Origin: an uncultured bacterium
GTDB taxonomy: Bacteria > Bacillota_I > Bacilli_A > RFN20 > CAG-826
Reading direction: 5' to 3'
DNA length: 64,000 bases
Assembly: GCA_949297805.1 (NCBI GenBank)
Contig: CASFTG010000001.1
Span: forward strand, 62,001-126,000
The stretch's first letter is position 1. The number at the start of each line of letters is the position of its first letter. Under the pieces are notes generated by a model, which had not been told where the DNA came from, did not search any database, and saw only the letters and a program-made list of their open reading frames with translations. Positions 52,196 through 60,862 of this stretch are shown in pieces. The position numbers and the translations under genes were made by a program.

Positions 52196-54961
52196 ATGTA
52201 CGAAGACAAGAACGTCAAAGAAACCTTGACCGCCTTTTCGGTCGATCCCGAGGTTGGTTTAAGCGCCGATCAAGCGAAGCAGAAACTCGAGACCGAGGGG
52301 CGGAACAAACTCGACGAGAAACCGAAGGATCCTTGGTACGTCATCTTCTTCAACAACATGAAGGATCCGATGACTTTGATTTTGTTTATCGCCGCTCTAA
52401 TCTCGGTGGCTTTAGGCATTTATACCGTTGTTAAAGAACCCGAGCTCCCCTTCGATGAGAAGTTCGAGCAATTCGTCGACGTCATCATCATCTTCTTAGT
52501 TGTTTTATTAAACGCCACCATCGGCACCATCCAAGAGATGAAAGCCGAGAAAGCGCTTGAAGCCCTAAAGAAGATGTCGGCCCCGACCGCGACCGTGCGG
52601 CGGGATGGGAAACTGATTGAAATCCCGGCTGAAGAAGTCGTGACCGGCGATATTGTCATTCTTGAGGAAGGGCGGACCGTTCCGGCCGACCTCCGGCTCA
52701 TCAAGACCTTCTCGATGAAAGCCGACGAATCCTCCTTAACCGGGGAATCGGTCCCGGCTGAGAAAGATGCCTCGATTGTCTTAACCGGCGAATCGGGCGT
52801 CGGCGACCGGGTCAATGAAGTGTTCATGTCGACCCCTGTCGTCTATGGCCGGGGTGAAGGCGTGGTCATCGCCACCGGGATGAAAACCGAAATTGGCCGC
52901 ATCGCTTCGATGCTTTCCGGCGAAGAGGACGATATGACCCCTTTGCAGAAGAAATTGGCCCAGCTTTCGAAGTTCCTTGGCATGTTGACCGTCGGGGTTG
53001 TCATCTTGATGCTAGTCGTCAAGATCATCTGGGCTTTGATCCAATCCAATATCGCCACTACCTGGAGCGATGCCCTTCTTGATTCGGTCGCTTTAGCCGT
53101 CGCCGCCATCCCAGAGGGGCTGACCGCCGTCGTCACCATCGTCTTGGCCCTCGGGGTCGGGAAGATGGTCAAGGTCAATACCATCGTTCGGCGTTTAGCT
53201 TCGGTTGAGACCTTAGGGGCCGTCTCGGTCATCTGCTCCGATAAGACCGGCACCCTTACCCAAAACAAGATGACCGTCGTCGAGGCTTATGTCCCGGGGA
53301 TGATCACGAAGAAAGATCAATTCGAGTCGAATAAAGCCAATTTGACCTTATTGGCCAAAGGCTTATCGCTTTGCAGCGACGCCAAAGTCGAAGGCGGAAT
53401 CTACGGCGACCCGACCGAGGTCGCCTTGGTTGAATTCGCCATGAGCCTCGGGATGAAGAAGACCGAGTTAGAGAAAGAAAGCCCCCGAATCAACGAAGCC
53501 CCCTTCGATTCGGTTAGGAAGATGATGTCGACCCTCCATAATGATGGAGGCAAATCGATCCAATTCACCAAAGGGGCGATGGATCAAGTTTTAAAACATA
53601 CCACCCATATCCTAGATAACGGCGTCGTCCGCCAGATCACCGATAAAGACATCGAAGCCATCAAAGAGGCGTCGTCCGCCATGGCTTCGGAAGCCCTCCG
53701 GGTCCTCTCCCTCACTTACCGTGAAGGCGGGGAAGTGGAGGAAGACAGCCTCATCTTCGTCGGCTTAGTCGGCATGGTCGATCCTCCGCGGGAAGCGGCT
53801 AAACCGGCGGTTAAGACTTTAAAGAAAGCTGGAATCGTCACCATCATGATCACCGGTGACCATAAAGACACTGCCTTCGCCATCGCCAAAGAACTTGGCA
53901 TCGCCGATAGCGAAGCCCAGGTCATGTCTGGCGATCAGATCGATGCTTGCACCGATGAGGAATTGCAGGAGAAGGTCAAGACCTGCCGGGTGTTCGCCCG
54001 GGTCTCGCCCTCGAATAAGGTTTCGATCGTTAAGGCCATTAAGGCCAATGGGCTGACGGTCGCCATGACCGGGGACGGGGTTAATGATGCCCCGAGCTTA
54101 AAGGCCGCCGACATCGGCATCGCCATGGGCATCACCGGGACCGACGTCGCCAAAGGGGCGGCTGATATGGTCTTAACCGACGATAACTTCGCCTCGATCG
54201 AGAAAGCGGTCGAAGAAGGGCGGGGGATCTACGCCAACATCAAGAAGACCGTCTTGTTCTTGCTCTCGTCCAATATCGGGGAAGTGGTGGCGATGCTTAT
54301 CGCCGCGATTATCGGCATCCCATCCCCGCTTATCGCCATCCATTTGCTTTGGGTCAACCTCATCACCGACTCTTTCCCGGCCATCGCCTTAGGGGCCGAC
54401 AAGAAGCCGGACGACATCATGAATGATAAGCCGCGTGACCCGAAGGAATCGCTTTTCGCCCATGGCGGATATCTAATCACCTTTGGCTATGGCGTCGTCA
54501 TCGGCCTTATCACCTTAGCCGCTTTCTTAATCGCCCCGATCAACGAGCTCTCGGCTTATAACGATGCTAACGGCACCAGTTTGAATCTTTGGGATTTCCT
54601 TTCCACGGCCAACGAGATCGGCGAAGGGATGGTGGTGGAAGAAGCCCAGTCGATGGCCTTCTGCGTCCTGGCTTTCTCCGAGCTATTCCACATGCTTGGC
54701 ATGACCAACACCAAGAAGAGCTTCATCCACGTCTTCGCCGACAAGAACCCGATGCTTTGGATCGCCTTATTCGGCGGCATCGCCTTGCAGCTATTCGTCA
54801 TTGAGGTTCCCTACATCAACACTTTCTTCAAGGTGTATCCGCTCCACGACCACCCGCTCGATTACCTCTATGTATTCGTATTGGCCATCGTGCCCTTAGT
54901 GATCCATGAGGTCGCGGTCCTGATCCAGTGGATCGTGAAGAAAAAGAAAGAAGCGAAATAA
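52196..54961 (+). CDS. P2-type cation-exporting ATPase (Mn2+/Ca2+)
   Basis: The protein is 921 residues from ATG 52196 (AGAAGGA 7 nt upstream; an earlier start would lie in the riboswitch expression platform). SERCA/PMCA-like architecture: N-terminal cation ATPase domain, TGES loop, the TM4 motif PEGL, phosphorylation site DKTGT (Asp349), ITGDHKDTA, MTGDGVNDAP, and the TM6 motif LLWVNLITDSFPA with ion-binding Asn and Asp. Ten helices. The family exports Ca2+ or Mn2+; the Mn2+ riboswitch in its leader argues for manganese detoxification. A terminator follows. Confidence 0.93.
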   Translation: MYEDKNVKETLTAFSVDPEVGLSADQAKQKLETEGRNKLDEKPKDPWYVIFFNNMKDPMTLILFIAALISVALGIYTVVKEPELPFDEKFEQFVDVIIIFLVVLLNATIGTIQEMKAEKALEALKKMSAPTATVRRDGKLIEIPAEEVVTGDIVILEEGRTVPADLRLIKTFSMKADESSLTGESVPAEKDASIVLTGESGVGDRVNEVFMSTPVVYGRGEGVVIATGMKTEIGRIASMLSGEEDDMTPLQKKLAQLSKFLGMLTVGVVILMLVVKIIWALIQSNIATTWSDALLDSVALAVAAIPEGLTAVVTIVLALGVGKMVKVNTIVRRLASVETLGAVSVICSDKTGTLTQNKMTVVEAYVPGMITKKDQFESNKANLTLLAKGLSLCSDAKVEGGIYGDPTEVALVEFAMSLGMKKTELEKESPRINEAPFDSVRKMMSTLHNDGGKSIQFTKGAMDQVLKHTTHILDNGVVRQITDKDIEAIKEASSAMASEALRVLSLTYREGGEVEEDSLIFVGLVGMVDPPREAAKPAVKTLKKAGIVTIMITGDHKDTAFAIAKELGIADSEAQVMSGDQIDACTDEELQEKVKTCRVFARVSPSNKVSIVKAIKANGLTVAMTGDGVNDAPSLKAADIGIAMGITGTDVAKGAADMVLTDDNFASIEKAVEEGRGIYANIKKTVLFLLSSNIGEVVAMLIAAIIGIPSPLIAIHLLWVNLITDSFPAIALGADKKPDDIMNDKPRDPKESLFAHGGYLITFGYGVVIGLITLAAFLIAPINELSAYNDANGTSLNLWDFLSTANEIGEGMVVEEAQSMAFCVLAFSELFHMLGMTNTKKSFIHVFADKNPMLWIALFGGIALQLFVIEVPYINTFFKVYPLHDHPLDYLYVFVLAIVPLVIHEVAVLIQWIVKKKKEAK

Positions 54962-54967
54962 GCTATT

Positions 54968-54994
54968 GAGGCGTCCGCTGGGCGCCTCTTTTTC
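54968..54994 (+). terminator. Terminator of the cation ATPase gene
   Basis: GAGGCG (54968-54973) pairs with CGCCTC (54983-54988), followed by TTTTTTC. Confidence 0.85.
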
Positions 54995-55023
54995 TTGTTT
55001 GGTGGGCTATAGGCGTGTAAAGT
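54995..55023 (+). promoter_or_regulatory. Promoter of tRNA-Thr
   Basis: TTGTTT (54995-55000), 17-bp spacer, TAAAGT (55018-55023), about 9 nt before the tRNA. The -35 overlaps the T tract of the terminator before it. Confidence 0.65.
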
Positions 55024-55032
55024 ATGCCTTGC

Positions 55033-55108
55033 GCCGACTTAGCTCAATTGGCAGAGCAGCGGTATCGTAAACCGCAGGTTGGAGGTTCGATTCCTCTAGT
55101 CGGCACCA
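55033..55108 (+). tRNA. tRNA-Thr (anticodon CGT)
   Basis: 76 nt with encoded CCA. Acceptor GCCGACT/AGTCGGC is fully paired. Anticodon stem GCGGT/ACCGC encloses ATCGTAA (anticodon CGT, reads ACG). T arm GAGG-TTCGATT-CCTC lies in the expected place. Confidence 0.95.
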
Positions 55109-55119
55109 GCAGTTTATCC

Positions 55120-55146
55120 GGCCGGTTCATCCGGCCTTTCTTTTGT
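55120..55146 (+). terminator. Terminator of tRNA-Thr
   Basis: GGCCGG / CCGGCC with a short loop, followed by TTTCTTTTG. Confidence 0.82.
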
Positions 55147-55156
55147 AAAATAGTGC

Positions 55157-55185
55157 TTGATATGGGTGGGGGAGGGCTCTATAAT
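55157..55185 (+). promoter_or_regulatory. Promoter of tRNA-Val
   Basis: TTGATA (55157-55162), 17-bp G-rich spacer, TATAAT (55180-55185). Confidence 0.85.
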
Positions 55186-55222
55186 AGCCGAGCCGTCAAA
55201 AAGGCGGCGATATCGTGACCTT

Positions 55223-55298
55223 GGGTGTTTAGCTCAGCTGGGAGAGCACCTGTTTGACGTACAGGAGGTCACAGGTTCGATCCCTGTAGCACCCACCA
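55223..55298 (+). tRNA. tRNA-Val (anticodon GAC)
   Basis: 76 nt with encoded CCA. Acceptor GGGTGTT/AGCACCC (one G-T). Anticodon stem CCTGT/ACAGG encloses TTGACGT (anticodon GAC, reads GUC and GUU). T arm ACAGG-TTCGATC-CCTGT. Confidence 0.95.
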
Positions 55299-55309
55299 CT
55301 TGCAAGACT

Positions 55310-55331
55310 CCGCGGAAATCCGCGGTTTTTT
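55310..55331 (+). terminator. Terminator of tRNA-Val
   Basis: CCGCGG-AAAT-CCGCGG followed by six T. Confidence 0.88.
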
Positions 55332-55332
55332 G

Positions 55333-55361
55333 TTGTCAAGGGGAGGGGGTTAGCCTAAAAT
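55333..55361 (+). promoter_or_regulatory. Promoter of the DUF4234/DUF2188 gene
   Basis: TTGTCA (55333-55338), 17-bp spacer, TAAAAT (55356-55361), about 20 nt before the ATG. Confidence 0.68.
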
Positions 55362-55381
55362 TTGCTTGAGGGTTTTATCAT

Positions 55382-56110
55382 ATGAAGTATAAGCATGTCA
55401 GAAGATCGGGTATCCTGTTCATCTTCCTTTCAATCATCACTTTATCCATTTGGACGCTGATTTGCCTTTCGATGGTCAATCGGGACGTCAATAAGTTCGC
55501 CAAGCGGAAGATGTGCCCTTATTGGATCGTCTGGATCCTCTCGCTTATCTTCCTTTTCATCCCGACTATGATCTGGATGGCGACTTTGTCACGCCGGATC
55601 GAGGAGGAAGCCTTGGAACTTGGCATCACCTCCCCGCGGACGGGATTTGGCAAGTTCTTCAATTGGTGCTTCTTTGGGTCGCTTATCGTCATCGGCCCCT
55701 GGATCGCCTATTGCTCCACCTTCCGGACCCTCAATGCCGTCTTAAAGCGGCTTAACCTCGTCGAACCGGTCGTTAAGCCGGTCGGCGCCGCCCCGGTCGC
55801 GGTCACCCCGAGCCAGGAAAAGAAAGCCGAGACCCCCGCGACCCCGGATGTCATCATCGTCCGGCCGGTGGAACCGAAGCCCGCCCCGGTAGAAAGCAAG
55901 CCCGAGGACATCAAGCTCATCGAGCAGAAGAAAGTCGAGCCCGCCGTCATCTTCGAAGGCTGCGCTCCCCAGGCCACTAAGAAGTGGCGGGTCCGTTATG
56001 CCTCGAGCAAGAACGCGGTCATGAGTTTCTCCTCCCAAGAAGAGGCCATCAACTTCGCCAAAGAGCTGGCGATTAAAAACGGCGGCAGCGTTCGCGTCAA
56101 AGGCCGTTGA
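55382..56110 (+). CDS. DUF4234-like membrane protein with C-terminal DUF2188 domain
   Basis: This 242-residue protein has an N-terminal part with three or so membrane helices (12-33, 45-70, 95-118) whose RSGILFIFLSIITLSIWTL opening and RDVNKF motif recall DUF4234. A Pro/Val/Ala/Lys-rich linker (125-195) follows. The last 45 residues, WRVRYASSKNAVMSFSSQEE then AINFAKELA and a Gly-Gly-Ser end, match DUF2188, a small domain of unknown role. Weak ribosome site (GAGGG, 11 nt). It lies between tRNA genes; its stop overlaps a possible -35 of tRNA-Gly. Confidence 0.78.
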   Translation: MKYKHVRRSGILFIFLSIITLSIWTLICLSMVNRDVNKFAKRKMCPYWIVWILSLIFLFIPTMIWMATLSRRIEEEALELGITSPRTGFGKFFNWCFFGSLIVIGPWIAYCSTFRTLNAVLKRLNLVEPVVKPVGAAPVAVTPSQEKKAETPATPDVIIVRPVEPKPAPVESKPEDIKLIEQKKVEPAVIFEGCAPQATKKWRVRYASSKNAVMSFSSQEEAINFAKELAIKNGGSVRVKGR

Positions 56111-56152
56111 CGAATCGCCTCAATTATTGTTTAATACTCCTCGCTGAACCGC

Positions 56153-56226
56153 GCAGCCTTAGTTCAGTGGTAGAACACCAGCTTCCCAAGCTGGTTATAC
56201 GGGTTCGATTCCCGCAGGCTGCTCCA
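56153..56226 (+). tRNA. tRNA-Gly (anticodon CCC)
   Basis: 74 nt with encoded CCA. Acceptor GCAGCCT/AGGCTGC is fully paired. Anticodon stem CCAGC/GCTGG encloses TTCCCAA (anticodon CCC, reads GGG). A likely -35 TTGACG (56107) overlaps the upstream stop codon, with TTAATA/TAATAC as -10. Confidence 0.95.
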
Positions 56227-56236
56227 GTGAATGAAT

Positions 56237-56262
56237 GCGGATCCTGAGGGGTCCGCTTTTTC
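56237..56262 (+). terminator. Terminator of tRNA-Gly
   Basis: GCGGATCC pairs with GG-TCCGC across a short loop (one G bulge), followed by TTTTTCTTT. Confidence 0.82.
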
Positions 56263-56273
56263 TTTGGCGAGGA

Positions 56274-56292
56274 TTTGCGAAAATTTTGCAAA
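56274..56292. promoter_or_regulatory. Inverted repeat in the leader region upstream of the pgpA-cdaA operon
   Basis: TTTGC-N9-GCAAA, with GAAAATTTT inside. About 95 bp upstream of the operon -35. A second pair, CCTAG...CCTAGG, lies at 56296-56316. These could be regulator sites. Confidence 0.3.
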
Positions 56293-56367
56293 TTTCCTAG
56301 ATTGCGCAAAACCTAGGTGGATTTTTCGCTTTGCGGATTTTATGAATTCCTTTATACGTGCGCGCGT

Positions 56368-56396
56368 TTGCATCTTATTGGGCAAGGCTTTATTAT
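56368..56396 (+). promoter_or_regulatory. Sigma-A promoter ending 7 nt before GTG 56404
   Basis: TTGCAT (56368-56373), 17-bp spacer, TATTAT (56391-56396), then 7 nt to GTG. No ribosome site: predicted leaderless mRNA. Confidence 0.7.
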
Positions 56397-56403
56397 TCGC
56401 GTG

Positions 56404-56910
56404 GTGAATTTCGCGATGATTGATTTACGGAAACATTGCATTGAACTGCTGGAATCTCGGGGCGTTACTGTCGACTCGATCGCCGACTGCGCCGTCTATC
56501 TCCAACACGCCTATTTTCCTGACCTTAAACGGGAGGATATGGTCGAGTCGGTGATGGATGTCCTTGGCAAACGGGAAGTCCAATACACCATCATGACCGG
56601 CATCGCCATCGACAAGGCCGCCGATAAGGGCGAGATCGAGGACCCGGTCCTGTTGAAGATGCTTCGAGAGGACGATGGGCTCTATGGGGTCGATGAGGTA
56701 TTGGCCTATTCAATCTGCAATGTGTATGGTTCCATCGCGCTGACCAATTTCGGCTATATCGACAAAGACAAATACGGCATCGTGGGACAATTGAACAAGA
56801 AGAACCCTGACGGCTCCTATCCCGGCAACCACAACACCTTCCTTGATGACATCGTCGGGGCTATTGCCGCGAGCGCCGCCGCCCGATATGCCCACGCCCA
56901 GGAAAAATAA
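56404..56910 (+). CDS. Phosphatidylglycerophosphatase A-family protein (YutG-like)
   Basis: The protein is 168 residues from GTG 56404; the next ATG is 56416. The promoter ends 7 nt before the GTG, so longer readings are not on the mRNA. KREVQYTIMTGIAIDKAADKG, DEGLYGVDEVLA-type and NVYGSIALTNFGYIDK motifs and the C-terminal FLDDIVGAIAA are those of Bacillus YutG and PgpA. PgpA removes phosphate from phosphatidylglycerol phosphate; for soluble YutG-like proteins the true activity is less sure. First gene of an operon with cdaA, glmM and glmS. Its link to phosphatidylglycerol fits the phosphoglycerol transferase at 11.4 kb. Confidence 0.85.
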   Translation: MNFAMIDLRKHCIELLESRGVTVDSIADCAVYLQHAYFPDLKREDMVESVMDVLGKREVQYTIMTGIAIDKAADKGEIEDPVLLKMLREDDGLYGVDEVLAYSICNVYGSIALTNFGYIDKDKYGIVGQLNKKNPDGSYPGNHNTFLDDIVGAIAASAAARYAHAQEK

Positions 56911-56913
56911 GCT

Positions 56914-57744
56914 ATGAACATGAATCTCTACCTTCTTTCTTCCGATCCCGCCCCCTACTTGGACATGGGGAACTATTTGAACCTCGTCTCGCTTATTATG
57001 GCGATCGTCATCTTCGCTGGCTTTGACGCGGTGCTTTTCTTCTGGCTGAAGCGATCCTTCGTCCGGACTTTCTTGGTCGCGAGCGAACTGGCCATCGTCT
57101 TGTTCTGGCTCTTTGGCTTGGACCTCTTGCTCTTTATCGTCTTGGCCTTCTTCATCGTCGCCGTTTCCTTCTTCTTCCTCCACAATTCGGCGGAAGGTCG
57201 GAAATATGTCTCCAACAACATCAAGAAGCGTCCCCAGGCGAAGATCTTCCGCGGAAAGCCCACCCCGGAAGCCCTCTTTGACCGGGAGGCGGTGTATAAG
57301 AAAGTCGCCGATGCGGTCCTCGTTATGTCGAAGAAGAAGGTCGGGGCCCTCATTACCTTTGAACGGGGCGACAATCTCCGCGATTACATTGCCAAAGGCG
57401 TAACCATCAATTGTCCGGTTTCGAGCGAGATCCTCCAAACCATCTTCTATCCCGGGACCCGTCTCCACGACGGGGCGGTCATCATACGGAATGATACCAT
57501 CGCCGCCGCCTCGGTCTATTACCAGACGGTCGATATCGCGATGCCGGGGAAATTCGGTTCCCGTCATCGGGCGGCCCTTTCGATCTCGAGCCAAGTCGAT
57601 GCCGTCACCGTGGTCGTAAGCGAAGAGACCGGCCGCATTTCCATCGCCTATGAAGGGGAGATCCAATCGGTTGAGCCCGATTCCTTCCTCCAGACCTTCG
57701 AAGAATACATGGCTAACGACAACGATAAATCCAACCATCAATAA
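56914..57744 (+). CDS. cdaA: Membrane diadenylate cyclase CdaA
   Basis: This 276-residue protein has three N-terminal membrane helices (about 22-95), then a DisA_N cyclase domain with LHDGAVI (Asp186-Gly-Ala) and GSRHRAA (Arg217-His-Arg), the ATP-binding and catalytic motifs. It makes c-di-AMP from two ATP. In most Bacillota cdaA is followed by cdaR (ybbR) and then glmM; here glmM follows directly, so the CdaR regulator is missing from the cluster. The start is 3 nt after the previous stop; ATG 56920 is an alternative. Confidence 0.95.
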   Translation: MNMNLYLLSSDPAPYLDMGNYLNLVSLIMAIVIFAGFDAVLFFWLKRSFVRTFLVASELAIVLFWLFGLDLLLFIVLAFFIVAVSFFFLHNSAEGRKYVSNNIKKRPQAKIFRGKPTPEALFDREAVYKKVADAVLVMSKKKVGALITFERGDNLRDYIAKGVTINCPVSSEILQTIFYPGTRLHDGAVIIRNDTIAAASVYYQTVDIAMPGKFGSRHRAALSISSQVDAVTVVVSEETGRISIAYEGEIQSVEPDSFLQTFEEYMANDNDKSNHQ

Positions 57745-57753
57745 GGAGGACTT

Positions 57754-59088
57754 ATGACGCGTTATTTCGGAACCGACGGCATCCGCGGTCGGGCTTTAGT
57801 CGATTTGACTGAGGAAATTGCCTATCGGATCGGCCGTTACATCGGCCAATATCCGAAAGGCCATCCCAATACCATCCTCATCTCCCGGGATACCCGCGAA
57901 TCGGGGGAGGCTTTGCTTTCAGCCTTAAAAGACGGGGTTTTGAAAAGCGGGGGTACTTTACTTGACGAAGGGGTTTCGACCACTCCGTCGGTCTCCTATC
58001 TCGTGGAAGCCAATCATTATGACTACGGGATCATGATCTCCGCCTCCCATAACCCTTATACCGACAACGGGATCAAGCTTTTCGCCCCGAGCGGGGAAAA
58101 GCTCTCGGAAGCGATTGAGGAGGAGATTGAGGACTATATCGATTCGGAAGAAGACTATCTTCCCCTCAAGGAAGGGAAATACGTCTATTCCCCCGATTTA
58201 AAAGAACAATACCTGGATTTTTTAGCCTCCCAATACGAAGGGAAGAAACCGGTCAAGATTCTTTGCGATTTAGCTAATGGCTCGGCCTCGATGGTCGCCC
58301 CGGCTTTGTTTGCTAAATTAGGGATCGACGCGACCTTCATCAATGCCTCTCCCGACGGGAAGAACATCAATAACCATTGCGGGTCAACCCATATGGAAGG
58401 GTTAGCGGAACTGTTTGCTAAAGGCGATTATGATTTAGCCTTCGCCTTCGATGGCGACGCCGATCGTTGCTTAGCCATCGATAAATCCGGCCGGCTCATC
58501 GATGGGGATGCCGAGATATATCTCGGGGCTCTCGGATTAAAAGCAAAGAATCAACTAAACGGCAATAAAGTCGTCATCACCGTCATGTCGAACTTCGGAT
58601 TACGGAAAGCCCTCGATGAACTCGGCCTCGGCTATGAGATCGTTTCGGTCGGGGACAAATACGTCCAGGCCAAGCTAAAGGAAGACCACCTTTCAATTGG
58701 AGGCGAGCAGTCGGGACACGTCATCTTCAGCGCTGCCCTCAATACGGGGGATGGGCTACTTACCGCGATTAAGATGCTTAACGTCTACGAGAACCAGCCG
58801 GAAGTCTATGCCGAATTGCCTAAGCTTCGGGTTTATCCCCAAACCTTGGTCAATCTCCGTTTCCAAAATAAAGAAGAAAGCGATAAGGTCTTAGGCCATC
58901 CGGATGTCAAGGCTACGATGACGGAAGCCGAGGAACTATTAGGAACTGATGGCCGTCTATTGGTTAGGACCAGTGGCACCGAGCCCTTGCTTCGGGTCAT
59001 GGCTGAGCATATCGATGAGGCGACTTGCCAGAGAGCGGTTGCCCTCGTCGTTAATAAAATCAAGGAGGTTTCCCCATGTGCGGAATAG
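57754..59088 (+). CDS. glmM: Phosphoglucosamine mutase
   Basis: This 444-residue protein converts glucosamine-6-phosphate to glucosamine-1-phosphate for UDP-GlcNAc and peptidoglycan. It shows FGTDGIRG at the start, ISASHNPYTDNGIK with the phosphorylated Ser, the metal loop DGDADR, GGEQSGH and RTSGTEP for phosphate binding. AGGAGG precedes the ATG. It overlaps glmS by 13 bp. GlmM is a known partner and inhibitor of CdaA, and the two genes are neighbours here. Confidence 0.96.
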   Translation: MTRYFGTDGIRGRALVDLTEEIAYRIGRYIGQYPKGHPNTILISRDTRESGEALLSALKDGVLKSGGTLLDEGVSTTPSVSYLVEANHYDYGIMISASHNPYTDNGIKLFAPSGEKLSEAIEEEIEDYIDSEEDYLPLKEGKYVYSPDLKEQYLDFLASQYEGKKPVKILCDLANGSASMVAPALFAKLGIDATFINASPDGKNINNHCGSTHMEGLAELFAKGDYDLAFAFDGDADRCLAIDKSGRLIDGDAEIYLGALGLKAKNQLNGNKVVITVMSNFGLRKALDELGLGYEIVSVGDKYVQAKLKEDHLSIGGEQSGHVIFSAALNTGDGLLTAIKMLNVYENQPEVYAELPKLRVYPQTLVNLRFQNKEESDKVLGHPDVKATMTEAEELLGTDGRLLVRTSGTEPLLRVMAEHIDEATCQRAVALVVNKIKEVSPCAE

Positions 59089-60842
59089 TCGGGGGAGTCG
59101 GGAAGATCGACTTCCGGAATTACTTAATCAACGGATTGAAGAAACTCGATTACCGGGGCTATGACTCGGCCGGGGTGGCGGTGCTCGACCATAAGCATCT
59201 GTTTTTAAAGAAGATGCCGGGCAAGGTCGAGGAACTGTCCGCTTGTTTGCCCGCTTCCTTGCCTGGGACGGTTGGCATCGCCCATACCCGCTGGGCGACC
59301 CATGGCGAGCCGAATGAACGGAACGCCCATCCCCATATCTCGATGAAGCGGAAATTCGCCCTCGTCCATAATGGGGTCATTGAGAACTTCAAAGCCATTA
59401 AGAAAGATTTATTTAAGCACGGCTATGGCTTCCTTTCGGACACCGATTCGGAGATCGTGGTCGACTTATTGGAATATAACTACCATGGTGATGTTTTAGC
59501 GGCCATCAAGAAGACGATGGGGGAACTCGAAGGGAGCTATGCCTGCGCCATCATCCATGCCGATGAGCCGAACCGGCTTTACTTCATGAAAAACGCCTCG
59601 CCTTTGTTGCTTGGCAAAGGGGAGGGGGCTAACTACCTGGCTTCTGATGCCGGGGCGATGATTGGTTTAACCGAATCCTTCGTCGACTTAGAAGACGGGG
59701 ACTACGGTTACCTCGAACCCGATGGCTATGCCATCTTCGCCGATGGCAACCCCGTCGAACGGGAAATCGTCGCCCGAAGCAAGGATTTCTATGATGACGA
59801 TCTGCATGGTTATCCCCATTATATGATCAAGGAAATCCATGAAATCCCCTCGGTTTTGCGGCGATTATTGGATAATTACCTCGATGACGGCTTCGTGTTT
59901 GACAAGAACATGCTGTCGATGATCAAGATGGCTTCCTCGGTCCATTTCCTCGCCTGTGGGACCAGCTTCTACGCCTGCAAGGTCGGGGTTAAGTACTTCC
60001 GGAGCATCGGTAAGCGCAGCGGCGCCTCCATCGCCTCCGAATGGGCCTATGACCCTTATGACATCGGGGAGAATCCTTTCTTCATCATCCTCTCCCAATC
60101 GGGGGAGACGGCCGACCTCATCAAATGCCAAAAGGTCATTAACGATAATAACCTCCCGAACCTCGTCGTCACCAATTCCAAAGGCTCGACCTTGGAACGG
60201 AAAGCCACCTTCTCTTCCCTTCTTTACGCCGGGGTTGAAGTGGCGGTCGCCTCGACCAAATCCTATTTGGCCCAGATCGCCTATTTGGCTTTGTTGGTCG
60301 CCTCATTAAAGAGTGACGGCAGGGTCGAAGGCGATATCCGGACTTTGATTTCCTCGATCGAGAAGATTCTCGCCGACGATTCGAAGATCAAGAAATTGGC
60401 CTATGAACGGAAAGACGCGACCGATGCTTTCTACGTCGGGCGGGGCTATGACTATTTGGCGGCCTTAGAAGGGGCGCTGAAGATGAAGGAAGTGGCCTAT
60501 GTCCATGCCGAGGCCTATCCGGGTGGCGAACTTAAGCATGGGCCGATCGCCCTTATCCAGAAGGGAACCTTGGTCGTCGGCTATATCACCGATGCCGAGA
60601 AAGAGGCCAGCAGCCGGAACAACTTCGTCGAATTGGCTTCACGGGGCGCCGATATCTTGGTCGTCTCCGATGAGAAATACACCCGCGAAGGCGACTTGCT
60701 TTCCTTCCCGGCGGTCCCCGAATACCTTGGAGTCGGCCCCTCGGTCGTCATCTCCCAATTGCTGGCCTACTATTTAGCTGAAGCCAAGGGACTCCCGATC
60801 GATAAGCCGCGGAATTTGGCTAAATCGGTCACCGTCGAATAG
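59076..60842 (+). CDS. glmS: Glutamine-fructose-6-phosphate aminotransferase
   Basis: This 588-residue enzyme makes glucosamine-6-phosphate from fructose-6-phosphate and glutamine, the step before GlmM. Cys2 (MCGIVG) is the glutaminase nucleophile; HTRWATHGEPNERNAHPH is present in the N-terminal half. The two SIS domains show ACGTSFYA and SQSGETADL, and the C-terminus ends PRNLAKSVTVE as in GlmS. It starts inside the end of glmM with AGG spacing typical of coupled genes. No glmS ribozyme is seen upstream, so control differs from Bacillus subtilis. It is a little shorter than the usual 600-610 residues. Confidence 0.96.
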   Translation: MCGIVGGVGKIDFRNYLINGLKKLDYRGYDSAGVAVLDHKHLFLKKMPGKVEELSACLPASLPGTVGIAHTRWATHGEPNERNAHPHISMKRKFALVHNGVIENFKAIKKDLFKHGYGFLSDTDSEIVVDLLEYNYHGDVLAAIKKTMGELEGSYACAIIHADEPNRLYFMKNASPLLLGKGEGANYLASDAGAMIGLTESFVDLEDGDYGYLEPDGYAIFADGNPVEREIVARSKDFYDDDLHGYPHYMIKEIHEIPSVLRRLLDNYLDDGFVFDKNMLSMIKMASSVHFLACGTSFYACKVGVKYFRSIGKRSGASIASEWAYDPYDIGENPFFIILSQSGETADLIKCQKVINDNNLPNLVVTNSKGSTLERKATFSSLLYAGVEVAVASTKSYLAQIAYLALLVASLKSDGRVEGDIRTLISSIEKILADDSKIKKLAYERKDATDAFYVGRGYDYLAALEGALKMKEVAYVHAEAYPGGELKHGPIALIQKGTLVVGYITDAEKEASSRNNFVELASRGADILVVSDEKYTREGDLLSFPAVPEYLGVGPSVVISQLLAYYLAEAKGLPIDKPRNLAKSVTVE

Positions 60843-60862
60843 ATACATCCCGAGTTGGATGG

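Noticed and set aside
55024..55369. Short frames running through tRNA-Thr and tRNA-Val
   Set aside because: They are made of tRNA and terminator sequence and have no independent start signals.
56710..57741. A 343-codon open frame antisense to cdaA and the YutG-like gene
   Set aside because: It lies wholly opposite two well-supported genes, has no ribosome site or family motif, and its composition is what the opposite strand of these genes produces.
58900..59088. glmS ribozyme upstream of glmS
   Set aside because: glmS begins inside the end of glmM, leaving no room for the ribozyme, and its core sequence is not present.
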